64,000 nucleotides of DNA from positions 90,710 through 154,709 of the forward strand of contig CALXXE010000003.1 of assembly GCA_944392605.1 (NCBI GenBank). The letters run 5' to 3'. The notes beneath the pieces are model-generated. The model ran no database searches. It worked only from the letters and a program-made list of their open reading frames with translations, and was not told the DNA's origin. Source of the DNA: an uncultured Clostridia bacterium. GTDB taxonomy: Bacteria; Bacillota; Clostridia; TANB77; CAG-508. The position numbers were made by a program, and so were the translations under genes. This document shows positions 1 to 11,711 of this stretch, in pieces; the stretch's first letter is position 1; each line of letters opens with the position of its first letter.

Positions 1-1686
1 GAAGAATCTGTTGTATTTAAAATCGAGGGTATAAGAGATTATGACAAAGATGAACAAGGAGATTATATAAAAACAGTTGTAATAGAAAATCAGCAACCTA
101 CAGGAACTATTATAGTGGATAAAACAGTAGCTATTAGAGAAAATGTAGATATTTCATTAATAGATATATCTGATATGAGTGGCATTAAGTTTAAATTATC
201 AGCAAAAGAAGATGTTACAAGCCCAATCGATGGTACTGTTATTTACAAAGCTGGTCAAGAAGTTGGAACTTATAACATTTCTAAGGAAGGAATTTTAGAA
301 ATAAATGAGATTCCTATGGGAATTTATGAGTTACAAGAAGTACAGACACTTGACGGACTTGTGCTAAATAATAAGAAATATGAAGTAAAATTTACTCAAA
401 AAGATACTGTAACTAAAATATATGAAGAAAGTCTTGATATTGAAAATGATACAACTCTTGTAGAAATTTCAAAAATTGACATAACAGGTGAAAAAGAATT
501 AGAAGGTGCAGAATTAACTGTAACAGATAAAGATAATAATGTAATAGACAAATGGGTATCAGCAAATGAAACTCATAGAATAGAAGGTCTAAAAGCAGGA
601 GAAACTTATACTTTAAGAGAGGAATATGCTCCAGATGGCTATGTTCAAGCAAGTGAAATCCAATTCACAGTAGAAAATACAAATGAAATTCAAAAAGTAA
701 AGATGATAGATAAGATAGTAGAAATCTTAAAAACAGATGTAGACGGAAATGCAATAGAAGGAGTTTCATTAGTATTAACTAATACTAGAACAAAAAATAT
801 TGTAGATAAATGGACTACAACAAAAGAGCCTCATAGAGTTTCTGGTTTAATTGAAGGAGAAACTTACATTTTACACGAAGAACAAGCTATTGGCGATTAT
901 GTAAAAGCACAAGATATTGAATTTACAGTTACAGAAGATAAAGAAACTCAAACAATAACAATGGTAGACAAAACGGTAGAAGTTACAAAAACTGATTTTG
1001 TAACAGGAGAAGAAATAGAGGGAGCAGAATTAAAGGTTGTAGATGAAAACGGTAATACTGTAGATAGATGGACATCTACAAAAACACCTCATAAAGTAAA
1101 AGGATTAGAAGAAGGAAAAACTTATAAATTAGTTGAAACCCTTGCTCCTTATGGTTATGAATTGGCAACCGAAATAGAGTTTACAGTAACATCAGATAAA
1201 GAGATTCAAAAAATAGAAATGAAAGATATGCCAATTCTTCAAACGGTTCAATTAGTTAAAAAAGATAGTAACACTAATGAGATAATAAAAGATAAATTTA
1301 CTTTTGGACTTTATGAAGATCAAGAATGTACTAAATTAATCAAAACAGTAGAATCTGATAAAGATTTAGGTACGGTAACATTTTCAGACTTGAGATTTGG
1401 CACATATTTCATAAAAGAGGAAAGTAGTCCAAAGGGATATGTATTATCAGATAAAATAATTAAACTTGAAATAAATGATGAAGGAATATTTATTGATGGA
1501 GGAAAAATAGAAGGAGAAAATGATATATATACTTTTGATTTCTATAATACACCAGTAGATACTCCTAAAACAGGTGACAATAGTAATTTAACATTATGGG
1601 CAAGTTTATTAGGACTATCACTTATTTCATTAACAAGTGTAGGAATATACAAATATAATAAAAACAAAAAAGTAAATAAAAAATAA
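1..1686 (+). CDS. SpaA/Cna_B-repeat cell-wall-anchored adhesin, 5' partial
   Basis: The frame is open from base 1, so the start lies outside the window; 561 residues are visible. The body is built of tandem units of about 85 residues sharing a W.S...H.V.GL..G.TY.L.E..AP.GY pattern, the Cna_B/SpaA prealbumin-like fold that usually forms Lys-Asn isopeptide bonds. The C-terminus has a TPKTGD sorting signal, a hydrophobic helix and a KYNKNKK basic tail, so it should be linked to peptidoglycan by a sortase. A class B sortase is encoded further along the same element (24473-25207), although which sortase acts on it is unknown. Such proteins are common surface-exposed mating-pair or adhesion components in clostridial ICEs. 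A GTG at 115 lies inside the repeats and is not the start. Confidence 0.9.
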   Translation, partial: EESVVFKIEGIRDYDKDEQGDYIKTVVIENQQPTGTIIVDKTVAIRENVDISLIDISDMSGIKFKLSAKEDVTSPIDGTVIYKAGQEVGTYNISKEGILEINEIPMGIYELQEVQTLDGLVLNNKKYEVKFTQKDTVTKIYEESLDIENDTTLVEISKIDITGEKELEGAELTVTDKDNNVIDKWVSANETHRIEGLKAGETYTLREEYAPDGYVQASEIQFTVENTNEIQKVKMIDKIVEILKTDVDGNAIEGVSLVLTNTRTKNIVDKWTTTKEPHRVSGLIEGETYILHEEQAIGDYVKAQDIEFTVTEDKETQTITMVDKTVEVTKTDFVTGEEIEGAELKVVDENGNTVDRWTSTKTPHKVKGLEEGKTYKLVETLAPYGYELATEIEFTVTSDKEIQKIEMKDMPILQTVQLVKKDSNTNEIIKDKFTFGLYEDQECTKLIKTVESDKDLGTVTFSDLRFGTYFIKEESSPKGYVLSDKIIKLEINDEGIFIDGGKIEGENDIYTFDFYNTPVDTPKTGDNSNLTLWASLLGLSLISLTSVGIYKYNKNKKVNKK

Positions 1687-1692
1687 AAATAG

Positions 1693-1718
1693 TAAGGTGG
1701 CTTTTAATAGCCACCTTA
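1693..1718 (+). terminator. Hairpin after the SpaA gene
   Basis: A perfect 10-bp stem (taaggtggct / agccacctta) with a 6-base loop lies directly after the adhesin stop codon. It is followed by AAAAATTT rather than a strong T-run, so it may be a weak terminator or an mRNA-stabilising hairpin. Confidence 0.5.
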
Positions 1719-1735
1719 AAAATTTAGGAGGTAAA

Positions 1736-1951
1736 ATGTCGCAATATACTTTAACACAAAGTGTAAAAACACTAGAAAAATTATTTACAAATAATATAGA
1801 TACAGAGCAAAAGATAAAAAGTATAAAATGGGAAGATTTAAAACAATTTAGTCCTTTAGAAAAAAGTTTTATTATGGATTTAAAGGAAGCAGTAATTAAA
1901 AGAAAAATTATAGAATTTTTATCAGGAAAAGAAAATAAGGAAGGGAGATAA
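1736..1951 (+). CDS. Small ICE protein, unknown function
   Basis: This 71-residue protein starts at the ATG at 1736, which sits six bases after a TTAGGAGG site; an upstream in-frame ATG at 1697 has no ribosome binding site and falls in the hairpin. The sequence is predicted mostly helical and charged, with no membrane segment, cysteine motif or family I recognise. It is followed after 3 bases by the next gene, so both are probably translated as one unit ahead of the large helicase gene. Confidence 0.65.
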   Translation: MSQYTLTQSVKTLEKLFTNNIDTEQKIKSIKWEDLKQFSPLEKSFIMDLKEAVIKRKIIEFLSGKENKEGR

Positions 1952-1954
1952 TAT

Positions 1955-2266
1955 ATGATTGAACATTATAAAAAACCATCTGTAAAATTTGTAGTAAATA
2001 AAGGGAATTTTAATAAATTAATGTCAATATTAAATTTTCAGGAAGGAAATCTTGTATCAGAAGAATGGAAAGAAAAAGCAAAAGAATTAAAGGAATTATT
2101 ATTAAAATATTCTATACCACAAAAAGATGAAGATGAAGAAATTGCAATAATTGACATAGCTTTATTTCAAAACGAGGCATCAGAATTAATTGTATTATTA
2201 CTTTCTGCCTTTGATGTATTATTACAAGAAGATGAGGACTATACCAAAAAACTAAAAAGACAATAA
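1955..2266 (+). CDS. Small ICE protein, unknown function
   Basis: This 103-residue soluble protein has a GGGAG site just upstream of the ATG. The N-terminal half is basic and the C-terminal half very acidic (DEDEE, QEDEDY). There is no recognisable motif. It sits between a 71-residue helical protein and the ArdC/helicase giant, a position where Tn1549-like elements carry short conserved proteins of unknown role. Function not assigned. Confidence 0.65.
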   Translation: MIEHYKKPSVKFVVNKGNFNKLMSILNFQEGNLVSEEWKEKAKELKELLLKYSIPQKDEDEEIAIIDIALFQNEASELIVLLLSAFDVLLQEDEDYTKKLKRQ

Positions 2267-2283
2267 TATAGAGGAGGTTTGAA

Positions 2284-5200
2284 TTGGGAAAAATAAAAGA
2301 AACAAGAGAACTCTATAAAGAAGTAATAAAAGAAATATCAAAAAATGAGGAAAATTGGCAAAGTTTTTTAGATAGTAGTTCATGGAATTTTAAATATGAT
2401 TTTGATGATCAGATTTTAATTTATGCTCAAAGACCTGATGCAAAAGCTTGTGCAACAATGGAAGAATGGAATAGAAAACTTAAGAGATGGATAAATAGTG
2501 GTGCAAAACCAATATACATTTTTGATAAAGATCCATATAGTAATTATCCATTTAAATTAGTATTTGATTTATCAGATACTCATAATTATAATAATACTAA
2601 ATATAAATTATGGTCAATAAAAAAAGAATATGAGAAAGATGTAATCGAAAATTTAGAAGCTAGTTTTGGAGAAATAGAATCAAAAGAATCACTAGAAAAA
2701 GCCATAACTTTGGCAAGTTATAATATGGTAATAGATAATATAGATGATTATTTAACCTCTATTTTAAATAATAAAACAAACTCTATACTTAAAGATATGT
2801 CTAATGAAGATATAAAAAATATTCTAATAGTAACAGTTTGGTCAAGTGTATGTTATATGATGATGACAAGATGTGGAATAAATGCAAGAGAAAAAATACA
2901 ATCACAAGAATTTTCATATATAAAATATTTTAATAACCAAGAAGTTTTAACAATTTTAGGAGCAAGTGTTAGTGATATAGCCGAAATGGGATTAAGAGAA
3001 ATTGCGAAGACAGTTACAATTTTACAAAAAAATGAAAATTTTAGAAATCATACACTTGAAAAAATTGATAAAGAATTATATCCTATAAGTAATAAATTGT
3101 TAAAAGGAGGAAATGAAAATGAAAGAGAAAATAGAATACACGAAACAGGGAGAATATTATATGCCAAATCTAGCAATGAAGAAAGAGAAGATACCAGCAG
3201 GGAAGTATTCACTAATGAGATACAACTATCTGAAGAATCACAAGAACCACGAACTAACAATTCTAGTAATGAATCAGAAATTGATACAGCATCTAACAGA
3301 AGTGCAAGAACAAGCCAAACAGAGAGTACAAATATTAGTGGAACAAATGGCGAAGAAAGATGGAGTAACAGAAGAAATGAAGATAAAAGACCAAATGAAA
3401 TGGGTGGGATTGATGAACAACTACAAAACAACAGCAGAGGAAATAGTAGCGAACGAACTGATTTACATTTAGAAGAAGATATTTCTAAACGAAAAACATT
3501 AACAAAAGAAGAAATGAAAAGTAACAAAGATTTTTTAAAGGATAAATATACAAGTACATTATTAAGTAATGTTCAGAACTTAAGGGTAACAAGAGATGAA
3601 ATAAAAAAGTTTTATGAATTGCATCCAGATATAAAAGAAAGAACAGATTATATAAAAAAAGTATTTGACAATGCATACACAGAAATTGTAGTTAATAATA
3701 CTAGATTGGGATATAAAACTTATGAAAATGTTCTACATTTATGGAAAGACAATTATTTGAATAGAACAGAAGAAGTTTATTATGATTGGACAATTATTGC
3801 AGAATATATTGAAGGTCTTATAATGGTAAACGAATTTAATGATTTGTATAAACCAGTACAAAATCTCTCAGAACAAATGCAAATATTACAAGTAGAAGCA
3901 GAAAATGCTCCTACTTTTTCTTTTTCTCAAGAAATAATTGATTATGCTATTCAATTAGGTGGAAATACTCAAGACAGTAAAATGAGAATATACAATCAAT
4001 TCGAGAAAAGTCTTTCAAGTGAAGAAAATATTAGATTTTTAAAGAATGAGTATGGATGGGGAGGTTGTAGCTCTATTCATATTGGAACACAAATAGGAAT
4101 TAATTATAATAGTAATGGTATAAAATTAAATAGAGGTTATGGAGAGAATATACCAGAAATTATATTAAGTTGGAATAGAGTAGAAAAAAGAATAAGTGAA
4201 CTTATAAAATTAGATAGATACTTAAATTCTAAAGAAAAAGAAAACTATTATGATTGGCTAAAAAAAGAAGAACAAAAAAGAGAACTATCTGAAAGTAAAG
4301 AAAGATTATCTAATATACAAAATAGAACTCAAGAAGATGAATTGGCTGAAAAAATATACTTATATGTTAAACCTCATGAACTATATAATTATCCTGATGA
4401 TACTGGTGCAATAAATACAGATGCAGAAAATATTGAAATAATAAAGGCAGATATAAATGACACAAGAAATATAAAGGATTATATAGATGCTTTAAAAAAG
4501 ATAAATGAGAACATGGAAAATACTAATCAAGAAAAGAAAGAAATTGAAAAATTAATTAACACTCTTGAAAAAAGAAATCCAAATTATGAATATCATTTAG
4601 GAGATACTATATATATAGGTGCTGACCAATATGAGATTGCAGGAATAACAAACAACATAGTAACCTTATATGATCCTAAATTCCCATTATTTAATAAACA
4701 AATGGATTTTAAAGAATTTGAAAGAAAAGTTAGAGAAAATTATGCGAATGATTATTTAAAGGTAGAAGATAAAGATGAGATTAGTATAAATCCAAAAGAA
4801 AAAGAATTAGAAGAAAAATTATATGAATTTTTAAACAATTATGATATATTCGATATTGATGAAGTATCAATCGAGCAAATAAAAAAAGATTTAAAAGATT
4901 TAAAATCTACACAAGAAACAATTATATATTTAAAAGATATACAAAAACAAGAGAATGAAGAAAGTGAATTTTCAAATGAATTAAGAAACATTATAAGAGA
5001 ACTAGAAAAACATTATGAAAAATTAGATAAAACACAGACTAAAAAAGAAAATGACTTGAAATTACAAGAAGAGGTAGTACCTAATTTTACAAGGAAAAAA
5101 AGTAAAATACAGGATTTTATACTACATCCAGAAATAGCAACAAGTAACAGAATAAATTATAAAATTAAAGATAATGATTTAGGAATAGGAACTCCTAGAG

Positions 5201-8200
5201 AAAAATTTGAAAGAAATATATCTGCTATTAAAGTATTAAAAAGGTGTGAACAAGAAAATAGATATGCAACACCAGAAGAACAAGAAATATTGTCTAAATA
5301 TATTGGATGGGGTGGATTATCACAAGTTTTTGACGAAAAAAACAGTAATTGGTCGAAAGAATATGCAATATTAAAAGAGTTATTAAACGAAGAAGAATAT
5401 CAAGCGGCAAGAAGTTCTACTCTTACAGCATTTTATACACCACCGATTGTAATAAATGCAATGTATGATATATTGCAAAATATGGGATTAAAAGACGCGA
5501 ATATATTAGAACCTTCTTGTCGGTGTTGGAAACTTTTTAGGAATGTTACCTAAAGAACTTGAAAATTGTAAGATATATGGAGTTGAAATTGATTCGATAT
5601 CAGGAAGAATTGCTCAACAATTATACCAAAAATCAACAATAGCAGTAAATGGATATGAAAAAGTTGATTTACCAGATAGCTTTTTTGATGTAGCTATAGG
5701 TAATGTACCCTTTGGAGATTTTAAATTAAATGACAAAAAATATGATAAAAATAAATTTTTGATACATGATTACTTTTTTGCAAAAACAATAGATAAAATA
5801 AGACCAGGAGGAATAATTGCATTTATAACATCAAAAGGTACAATGGATAAAAAAAATTCAGATGTAAGAAAATACATTGCTCAAAGAGCAGACTTAATAG
5901 GAGCAATAAGATTACCTAATAATACTTTTTCTAAAAATGCAGGTACAGAAGTAACTTCAGATATTATTTTTCTAAAAAAAAGAGAAAATATGACGGATAT
6001 TATGCCAGATTGGGTTTATACAGATAATGACAAAAACGGTATTCTAATGAATAAATATTTTGTAGATAATCCAGATATGATACTTGGACAAATGACTATG
6101 GTATCAACACAATTTGGTATGGATTCAACTTGTAAACCTTATAATGAAATAGAATTAAAAACATTATTAGATGAAGCAAAAGACAAAATAAATGGAGAAT
6201 TGATAGATTATTCAGTTGGAGATATAGAGGAAAAAGAAGAAAATACACTTCCAGCAGATCCAAATGTTAAAAATTTTTCATATACATTAGTTAATGGAAA
6301 AGTATATTTTAGAGAAAATAGTATTATGGTCGAGCAAGATTTACCTATTACAACAATAAATAGAATAAAAGGAATGATTGAACTTCGTGATTGTGTAAAG
6401 GAATTAATAGATTTACAAACAGATGATTATCCAGATGAAAACATTAAAACTGCACAGAAAAAATTGAATAGAATTTATGATAATTTTGTGAAAAAATATG
6501 GAATTATAAATAGTAGAGGAAATCGATTAGCTTTTGAAGATGATAGCAGTTATTATTTATTATGTTCTTTAGAAGTAATCGATGGTGAGGGAAGATTTGT
6601 AAGAAAAGCAGATATGTTTAGTAAGAGGACTATTAAGGCATATAAAGAAATAACAAATGTTAATACAGCAAATGAAGCATTAATTGTTTCTCTTTCAGAA
6701 AAAGCATCTGTAGATTTAGAATATATGTCTAAACTTACAAACAAAACCAAAGAAGAATTAATAAATGAGCTAGAAGGAGTTATTTTTAAAGTTCCAATGG
6801 AAGATAACAAATATGTTACAGCAGATGAATATTTATCAGGAAATGTAAGAGAAAAATTAAAAATAGCAGAGGCATTAGTAGAAACTCAACAAGAATTTAA
6901 AACTAATGTAGAAGCATTAAAACAGGTTGTACCAAAAGATTTATCAGCAAGTGAAATAGGAATAAAACTTGGTGCAACATGGATTCCAACAGAAATAATT
7001 GAAAAATTTATTTATGAATTATTAGATACACCAAATCATGCTCAGTGGAACATTAAAGTTAAATTTAGTAAATATAATTCAGAATGGTATATAAAGAGTA
7101 AAAATTATGATTATTCTAATGTAAAGGCATATAAAACTTATGGAACAGGAAGAATAAATGCTTATGAAATAATAGAAAAAACATTAAATTTAAAAGATGT
7201 TAAAATATTTGATACTGTAATAAACAGTAATGGAGAAAAGGAAAGAGTATTTAATGCAAGGGAAACAGCTATTGCTCAATCTAAACAAGAACAAATTAAA
7301 CAAGCTTTTGAGAATTGGATATTTAGTGAACCAGAAAGAAGAGAAAAATTAGTAAGATTATATAACGATAAATTTAATAGTATTCGTCCTCGAGAATATA
7401 ATGGAGAACATTTAAATTTTTCAGGAATGAATCCAGAGATACAATTAAGAAAACATCAAAAAAATGCTATTGCACATATTCTATATGGTAGAAATACTTT
7501 GCTAGCACATGAGGTACGGTGCGGGAAAAACATTTGAAATGGTAGCAGGTGCAATGGAAAGTAAAAGATTAGGACTTTGCAATAAATCTTTATTCGTTGT
7601 TCCAAATCATATTATAGAACAATTTGCTTCTGAATTTTTACAATTATATCCAAGTGCCAATATTTTAGTTGCAACTAAAAAAGATTTTGCTACAGCAAAT
7701 AGAAAGAAATTTTGCAGTAGAATTGCAACTGGAGATTTTGATGCAGTTATTATAGGACATAGCCAGTTTGAAAAAATACCTATGTCAATAGAAAGACAAG
7801 AAGAATTAATAAAAAATCAAATTGCTGATATACTGAATGCAATAGATGAAGCTAAAAGAAGCAAAGCAGAGAATTTTACAATAAAACAAATGGAAAAAAC
7901 AAGGAAGATACTCGAAAATAAACTTGAAAAACTAAATTCACAAGAAAGAAAAGATAATGTTATAAATTTTGAACAACTAGGAATAGATAAATTATTCGTA
8001 GATGAAGCACATAATTATAAAAATCTTTTTCTATATACTAAAATGCATAATGTAGGAGGTATTGCGCAGACTGATGCACAAAAAAGTAGTGATTTATATA
8101 TGAAATGTCAATACCTTGATGAGATTACAGACGGAAAAGGTATAGTATTTGCAACGGGTACACCAGTATCAAACTCTATGGTTGAATTATATACTATGCA

Positions 8201-9950
8201 AAGATATTTACAATACAAAGATTTAGTAAAAATGGGATTAGAACATTTTGATAATTGGGCAAGTATTTTTGGAGAAACAGTAACAGCTATGGAATTATCG
8301 CCAGAGGGAACAGGATATAGAAGTAAAACAAGATTTTCAAAGTTTCATAACTTACCAGAATTAATGAGTTTATTTAAAGAAGTTGCAGATATACAAACAG
8401 CAGACACTTTAAATCTTCCTACACCAGAAGTAATAAAACATGATGTAATAGTCCAACCAAGTGAAATGCAAAAAGAAATGGTTGCAAAATTAGGAGAAAG
8501 AGCAGAAGCAATTAGAAACGGAAACATTGATCCAAGCCAAGATAATATGTTGAAAATTACTAATGAGGGAAGAAAATTAGCATTAGACCAAAGACTTATG
8601 AATGAAATGTTAGATGATAATGAGAATGGAAAAATCGGAACTTGTGCTAATAATATTTATGATATTTGGGAAAAAAATAAAGATGAAAGATTAACTCAAT
8701 TAGTATTTTGTGATTTATCAACTCCAAAACAATTTGAAGAGAAGTATGATGAAAATGGAAATTATGTATTTACAGATGTGTATAATGATTTAAAAAGAAA
8801 ATTGGTATTAAAAGGTATTCCAAAAGAAGAAATAGCATTTATACATGAAGCTGACAATGAAGTAAAAAAGAAAGAGCTATTCTCAAAGGTAAGAAAAGGG
8901 GAAGTAAGAGTTTTAATCGGAAGTACAAGTAAGATGCGGTGCAGGTACAAATGTACAAGACAAGATAATAGCATTACACCATTTAGATACTCCATATAGA
9001 CCAGCAGATTTAACCCAAAGAAATCGGTAGACGGAGTTAGACAAGGAAATCAAAATAAACAAGTGCATATATTTACTTATGTAACAGAGAAAACATTTGA
9101 TGCATATTTATTTCAAATGTTAGAAAGAAAACAGAGTTTTATATCCCAGATAATGACTTCAAAGACTCCAGTTAGAACAGCAGATGATATAGATGAGAAA
9201 GCATTAAGTTATGGAGAAATAAAAGCATTAGCTACAGGAAATAAGTATATATTAGAAAAAACTCAATTAGATTCAGAAGTTGCCAAATTAAAGATTGTAA
9301 GACAAAGTTATCAAAGTCAGATATATGATTTAGAAGATAAAATTACAAAATCATATCCTAATCAAATAAAAGAACTAGAAGAAAAAATAAAATCATTAGA
9401 AAATGATGTGGAACAATTAAATTCTAATACTATGCCCAATGAAGATGGATTTTGTAAAATGAAAATAAAAAATGTAGACTATACAGATAAAGAACAAGCA
9501 GGAAAAGCAATACTGGAAGCGTGTAAAACAAAAACAAACCCTGATCTTGAAACGATAGGAGAATATAGAGGATTTAAATTAGAATTGGGATTTAATTCTA
9601 TAGAAAAACAATTTACAATGACTATGAAAAACAAATATAGTTATTGTATTTTTTTAGGTAATGATATATATGGGAATATAACTAGAATTAATAATGCATT
9701 AGAATCTATAAAAGAAAAAATACCAGATGCAAAATTGAGATTAGAGGATATAAAAAAGCAACTAAAAAATGCAAAAATAGAAGTAAAAAAACCATTCCCA
9801 CAGGAAGAAATATTAAAAGAAAAAATCAAAAAACTTGAAGAAATAAATATTCTATTAAAAATAGATGAAAAAGATAAGCAAGTGTTAGATTCAAGCATTG
9901 AAGAAGAAAATAGAGAAAGTCAAATGTATGAAAAAAATAAAAATAGATAA
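2284..9950 (+). CDS. Giant ArdC-like / N6-methylase-like / SNF2 helicase protein with five apparent +1 frameshifts
   Basis: Restored by removing five single C bases (5521, 7517, 8937, 9025, 9032), this is one 2,553-residue protein starting at TTG 2284 after AGGAGG. The N-terminus (residues 1-80) resembles the ArdC-like ssDNA-binding domain. A hydrophilic linker follows (about 275-400), then an N6-adenine methylase-like fold (about 1,040-1,180) with motif I SCGVGNFLG and a degenerate GNVPFG in place of NPPY. A superfamily-2 helicase follows, with Walker A GAGKT near 1,745, VDEAH near 1,905, motif V MGAGTN and motif VI QRNGRGVRQG, then a coiled-coil tail. Proteins of this architecture are typical of Tn1549-like ICEs and probably protect or process incoming DNA. 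All five frameshifts fall on in-frame CGG codons within catalytic motifs, so without recoding the protein is inactive. The alternatives are a decayed gene or sequence error. Confidence 0.85.
3119..3472 (+). CDS. tnpV: TnpV-like protein encoded in an overlapping frame
   Basis: This 117-residue protein lies entirely inside the giant helicase gene, in the +1-shifted frame. AAAAGGAGG at 3102-3110 lies eight bases before the ATG at 3119. The sequence matches my memory of the TnpV family from Tn4451-like elements: a [12 protein letters not shown] start, a central [14 protein letters not shown] segment, and the conserved ending [20 protein letters not shown] followed by EEIVANEL. The host frame here is low-complexity linker (Glu, Asn, Ser, Arg-rich), as expected if the linker is constrained by the internal gene. 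The function of TnpV is not established. The alternative is chance coding, which the ribosome binding site and family match argue against. Confidence 0.8.
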   Translation: MKEKIEYTKQGEYYMPNLAMKKEKIPAGKYSLMRYNYLKNHKNHELTILVMNQKLIQHLTEVQEQAKQRVQILVEQMAKKDGVTEEMKIKDQMKWVGLMNNYKTTAEEIVANELIYI

Positions 9951-10014
9951 ATTATACATTTTACATTTATTCAGGCATGTAGTAAAGTAATCTACATGAA
10001 AGGAGAAATATAAG

Positions 10015-10635
10015 ATGGAAAAAATATTTAAAATGCCAATTCTAGAACAATTATTTGAAAGTATAAGAGAAAATTTTGAAATGGAGGTAGGAAAAGAAAA
10101 TAAAGAAGAAGAGAAATGTACAAAAATTCAAGAAGAAATATTAAATAAAATTAAAACAGTAAACAATGATGAAAAATTTATAGGAGAAATAATTGAACTA
10201 TTTATTGAGTTTGAATTAGAATTTTCAAAGAATATGTATGATTTGAATAAAAATTATTTTAAACTAGGAGTAGTAGAAGGAGTAAAATTAAATAATGAAA
10301 TAAATCAAATAAAAAATGATCAAAATAAAGTTGATAGTATTTTTTTAGATAAATATGATGATGATTTTTTAGAATATCTAGAAGAAAACAAAATGAAGAA
10401 TTTATCTAAACAAGAAAAATTTAAAAAATTGGAAGAAAAAGAAAAAAAATTAAAAAATAAATATCCTAATATTTCAAAATTTCTTGGAAACAAAGAAAAT
10501 ATAAAACTTTCAGTAGAAGAACAAAAAGCAATACTAGAAATCTTGAATTTATATGAAGAAAAAGATGTTCTAGAACAAAAAGAATGCTTCAAACTAGGCT
10601 TTAAAGAAGCAACTATATTATTAAAAGGAAATTAA
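10015..10635 (+). CDS. Helical ICE protein, unknown (two internal similar segments)
   Basis: This 206-residue acidic, predicted all-helical protein starts at the ATG at 10015 after GAAAGGAG. Two similar stretches, YFKLGVVEGVKL near residue 81 and CFKLGFKEATILL near 193, recall the F.LG...G..L signature of DUF6809-like proteins that accompany ICE genes, but I cannot confirm the family. Its middle is a lysine/glutamate-rich coiled-coil-like section. It lies between the helicase and the primase-like gene and is followed by a long hairpin. Confidence 0.6.
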   Translation: MEKIFKMPILEQLFESIRENFEMEVGKENKEEEKCTKIQEEILNKIKTVNNDEKFIGEIIELFIEFELEFSKNMYDLNKNYFKLGVVEGVKLNNEINQIKNDQNKVDSIFLDKYDDDFLEYLEENKMKNLSKQEKFKKLEEKEKKLKNKYPNISKFLGNKENIKLSVEEQKAILEILNLYEEKDVLEQKECFKLGFKEATILLKGN

Positions 10636-10655
10636 TTATAATAATCTAACTATAA

Positions 10656-10687
10656 AATAATGCAGGCTAAAGGTAGTCTGCATTATT
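10656..10687 (+). terminator. 14-bp hairpin upstream of the primase-like gene
   Basis: aataatgcag / ctgcattatt plus an inner GCTA/TAGT extension forms a long stem with a four-base loop. It lies between two genes and just ahead of the next GGAGG site. There is no clear T-run, so it may act as a processing or attenuation hairpin rather than a full terminator. Confidence 0.5.
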
Positions 10688-10707
10688 TGCATTTTGGAGG
10701 TGTAAAA

Positions 10708-11685
10708 ATGCCTTATATCCAACCTGAAATAGTAAAAAAAGCAGAAGAAATGGATTTATTAACTTATTTACAAAATTATGAACCAAATGAATTAGTTAAG
10801 ATAGGAAATGGAACTTATACAACAAAAACACATGATAGTATGAGAATAAGCAATGGATTATGGAATTGGTTTTCAAAAGGTATAGGTGGAAAAAATGCTG
10901 TTTCATATCTTATGAAAGTAAAAAATTATACTTTTCTACAAGCAATAGAAAGTATCATAAATAAAACATGTTTTTCTCAAAATGTAATAAATAGTAAAGA
11001 AGAACAAAAGGATAATACAACTCTAGTTCTACCACAAAAATCTGAAAATGCAGAAAGGATAAAAAGATATTTAAGAAGTAGAGGAATTGATTTAGAAATA
11101 ATACAAGAGTGTATTGATAATAATTATATTTATGAAAGTTTACCAAATCATAATGTAGTATTCATTGGTTTTGACAAAAATAAAAGTCCAAAATATGCTT
11201 TTTTTAGAGGTACGAATGATACAAGATTTTTGGGAGAGTCGAAAGGAAGTGATAAAAGATATACTTTTAGAATGGAAGCAAAAGAAAAATGTAATAGAGT
11301 ACATTTATTTGAAAGTGCCATAGATTTATTATCGTATGCAACTTTAATGAAAATGAAAAAATTAGACTGGCATAAGGAAAATATGATTTCATTAGGAGGT
11401 GTTAATTTACCATCAAAGACAAAAGAAAAAATGAATATACCAATTAGTATTCGAGAATTTTTAATAAACAATTCCAATATTAAAGAAATATATTTACATT
11501 TAGATAATGACGAAGTAGGAAGAAAAGCAAGTGAATTTCTTAAAGAGATTTTATCTACAAAATATAAAGTTTTAGATAGACCACCACCAATGGAGAAAGA
11601 TTGTAACGACTATTTAAGACATATATTAGGGATAAAAATAACCAATAAAAATTTTATAAAAAAAGTAAATGAATTACAAAAATAA
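10708..11685 (+). CDS. DUF3991/Toprim primase-like protein
   Basis: This 325-residue protein starts at the ATG at 10708 after TTTGGAGG. The N-terminal 100 residues, with NGLWNWFSKGIGGKNAVSYL, match the zinc-finger-like/DUF3991 region of ICE primase-like proteins, although the usual CHC2 cysteines are not evident. The C-terminal half is a Toprim-type fold: HLFESAIDLLSY carries the acidic residue, and YLHLDNDEVGRKA is the DxD-like metal site. This family probably helps replacement-strand synthesis after conjugative transfer. It lies just before the mobilisation genes. Confidence 0.8.
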   Translation: MPYIQPEIVKKAEEMDLLTYLQNYEPNELVKIGNGTYTTKTHDSMRISNGLWNWFSKGIGGKNAVSYLMKVKNYTFLQAIESIINKTCFSQNVINSKEEQKDNTTLVLPQKSENAERIKRYLRSRGIDLEIIQECIDNNYIYESLPNHNVVFIGFDKNKSPKYAFFRGTNDTRFLGESKGSDKRYTFRMEAKEKCNRVHLFESAIDLLSYATLMKMKKLDWHKENMISLGGVNLPSKTKEKMNIPISIREFLINNSNIKEIYLHLDNDEVGRKASEFLKEILSTKYKVLDRPPPMEKDCNDYLRHILGIKITNKNFIKKVNELQK

Positions 11686-11711
11686 AAAATAAAAATGGAG
11701 GAATAAACAAG

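Noticed and set aside
7521-7526. Second CGG just after the 7517 site (GTGCGGG)
   Set aside because: In the restored frame it reads GGT GCG GGA, so it is not an in-frame CGG and causes no break.
2284-9950. Four separate genes for methylase and helicase pieces
   Set aside because: The pieces join in order by removing single C bases, and the breaks lie inside single motifs (GAGKT, NGRG), so this is one gene.
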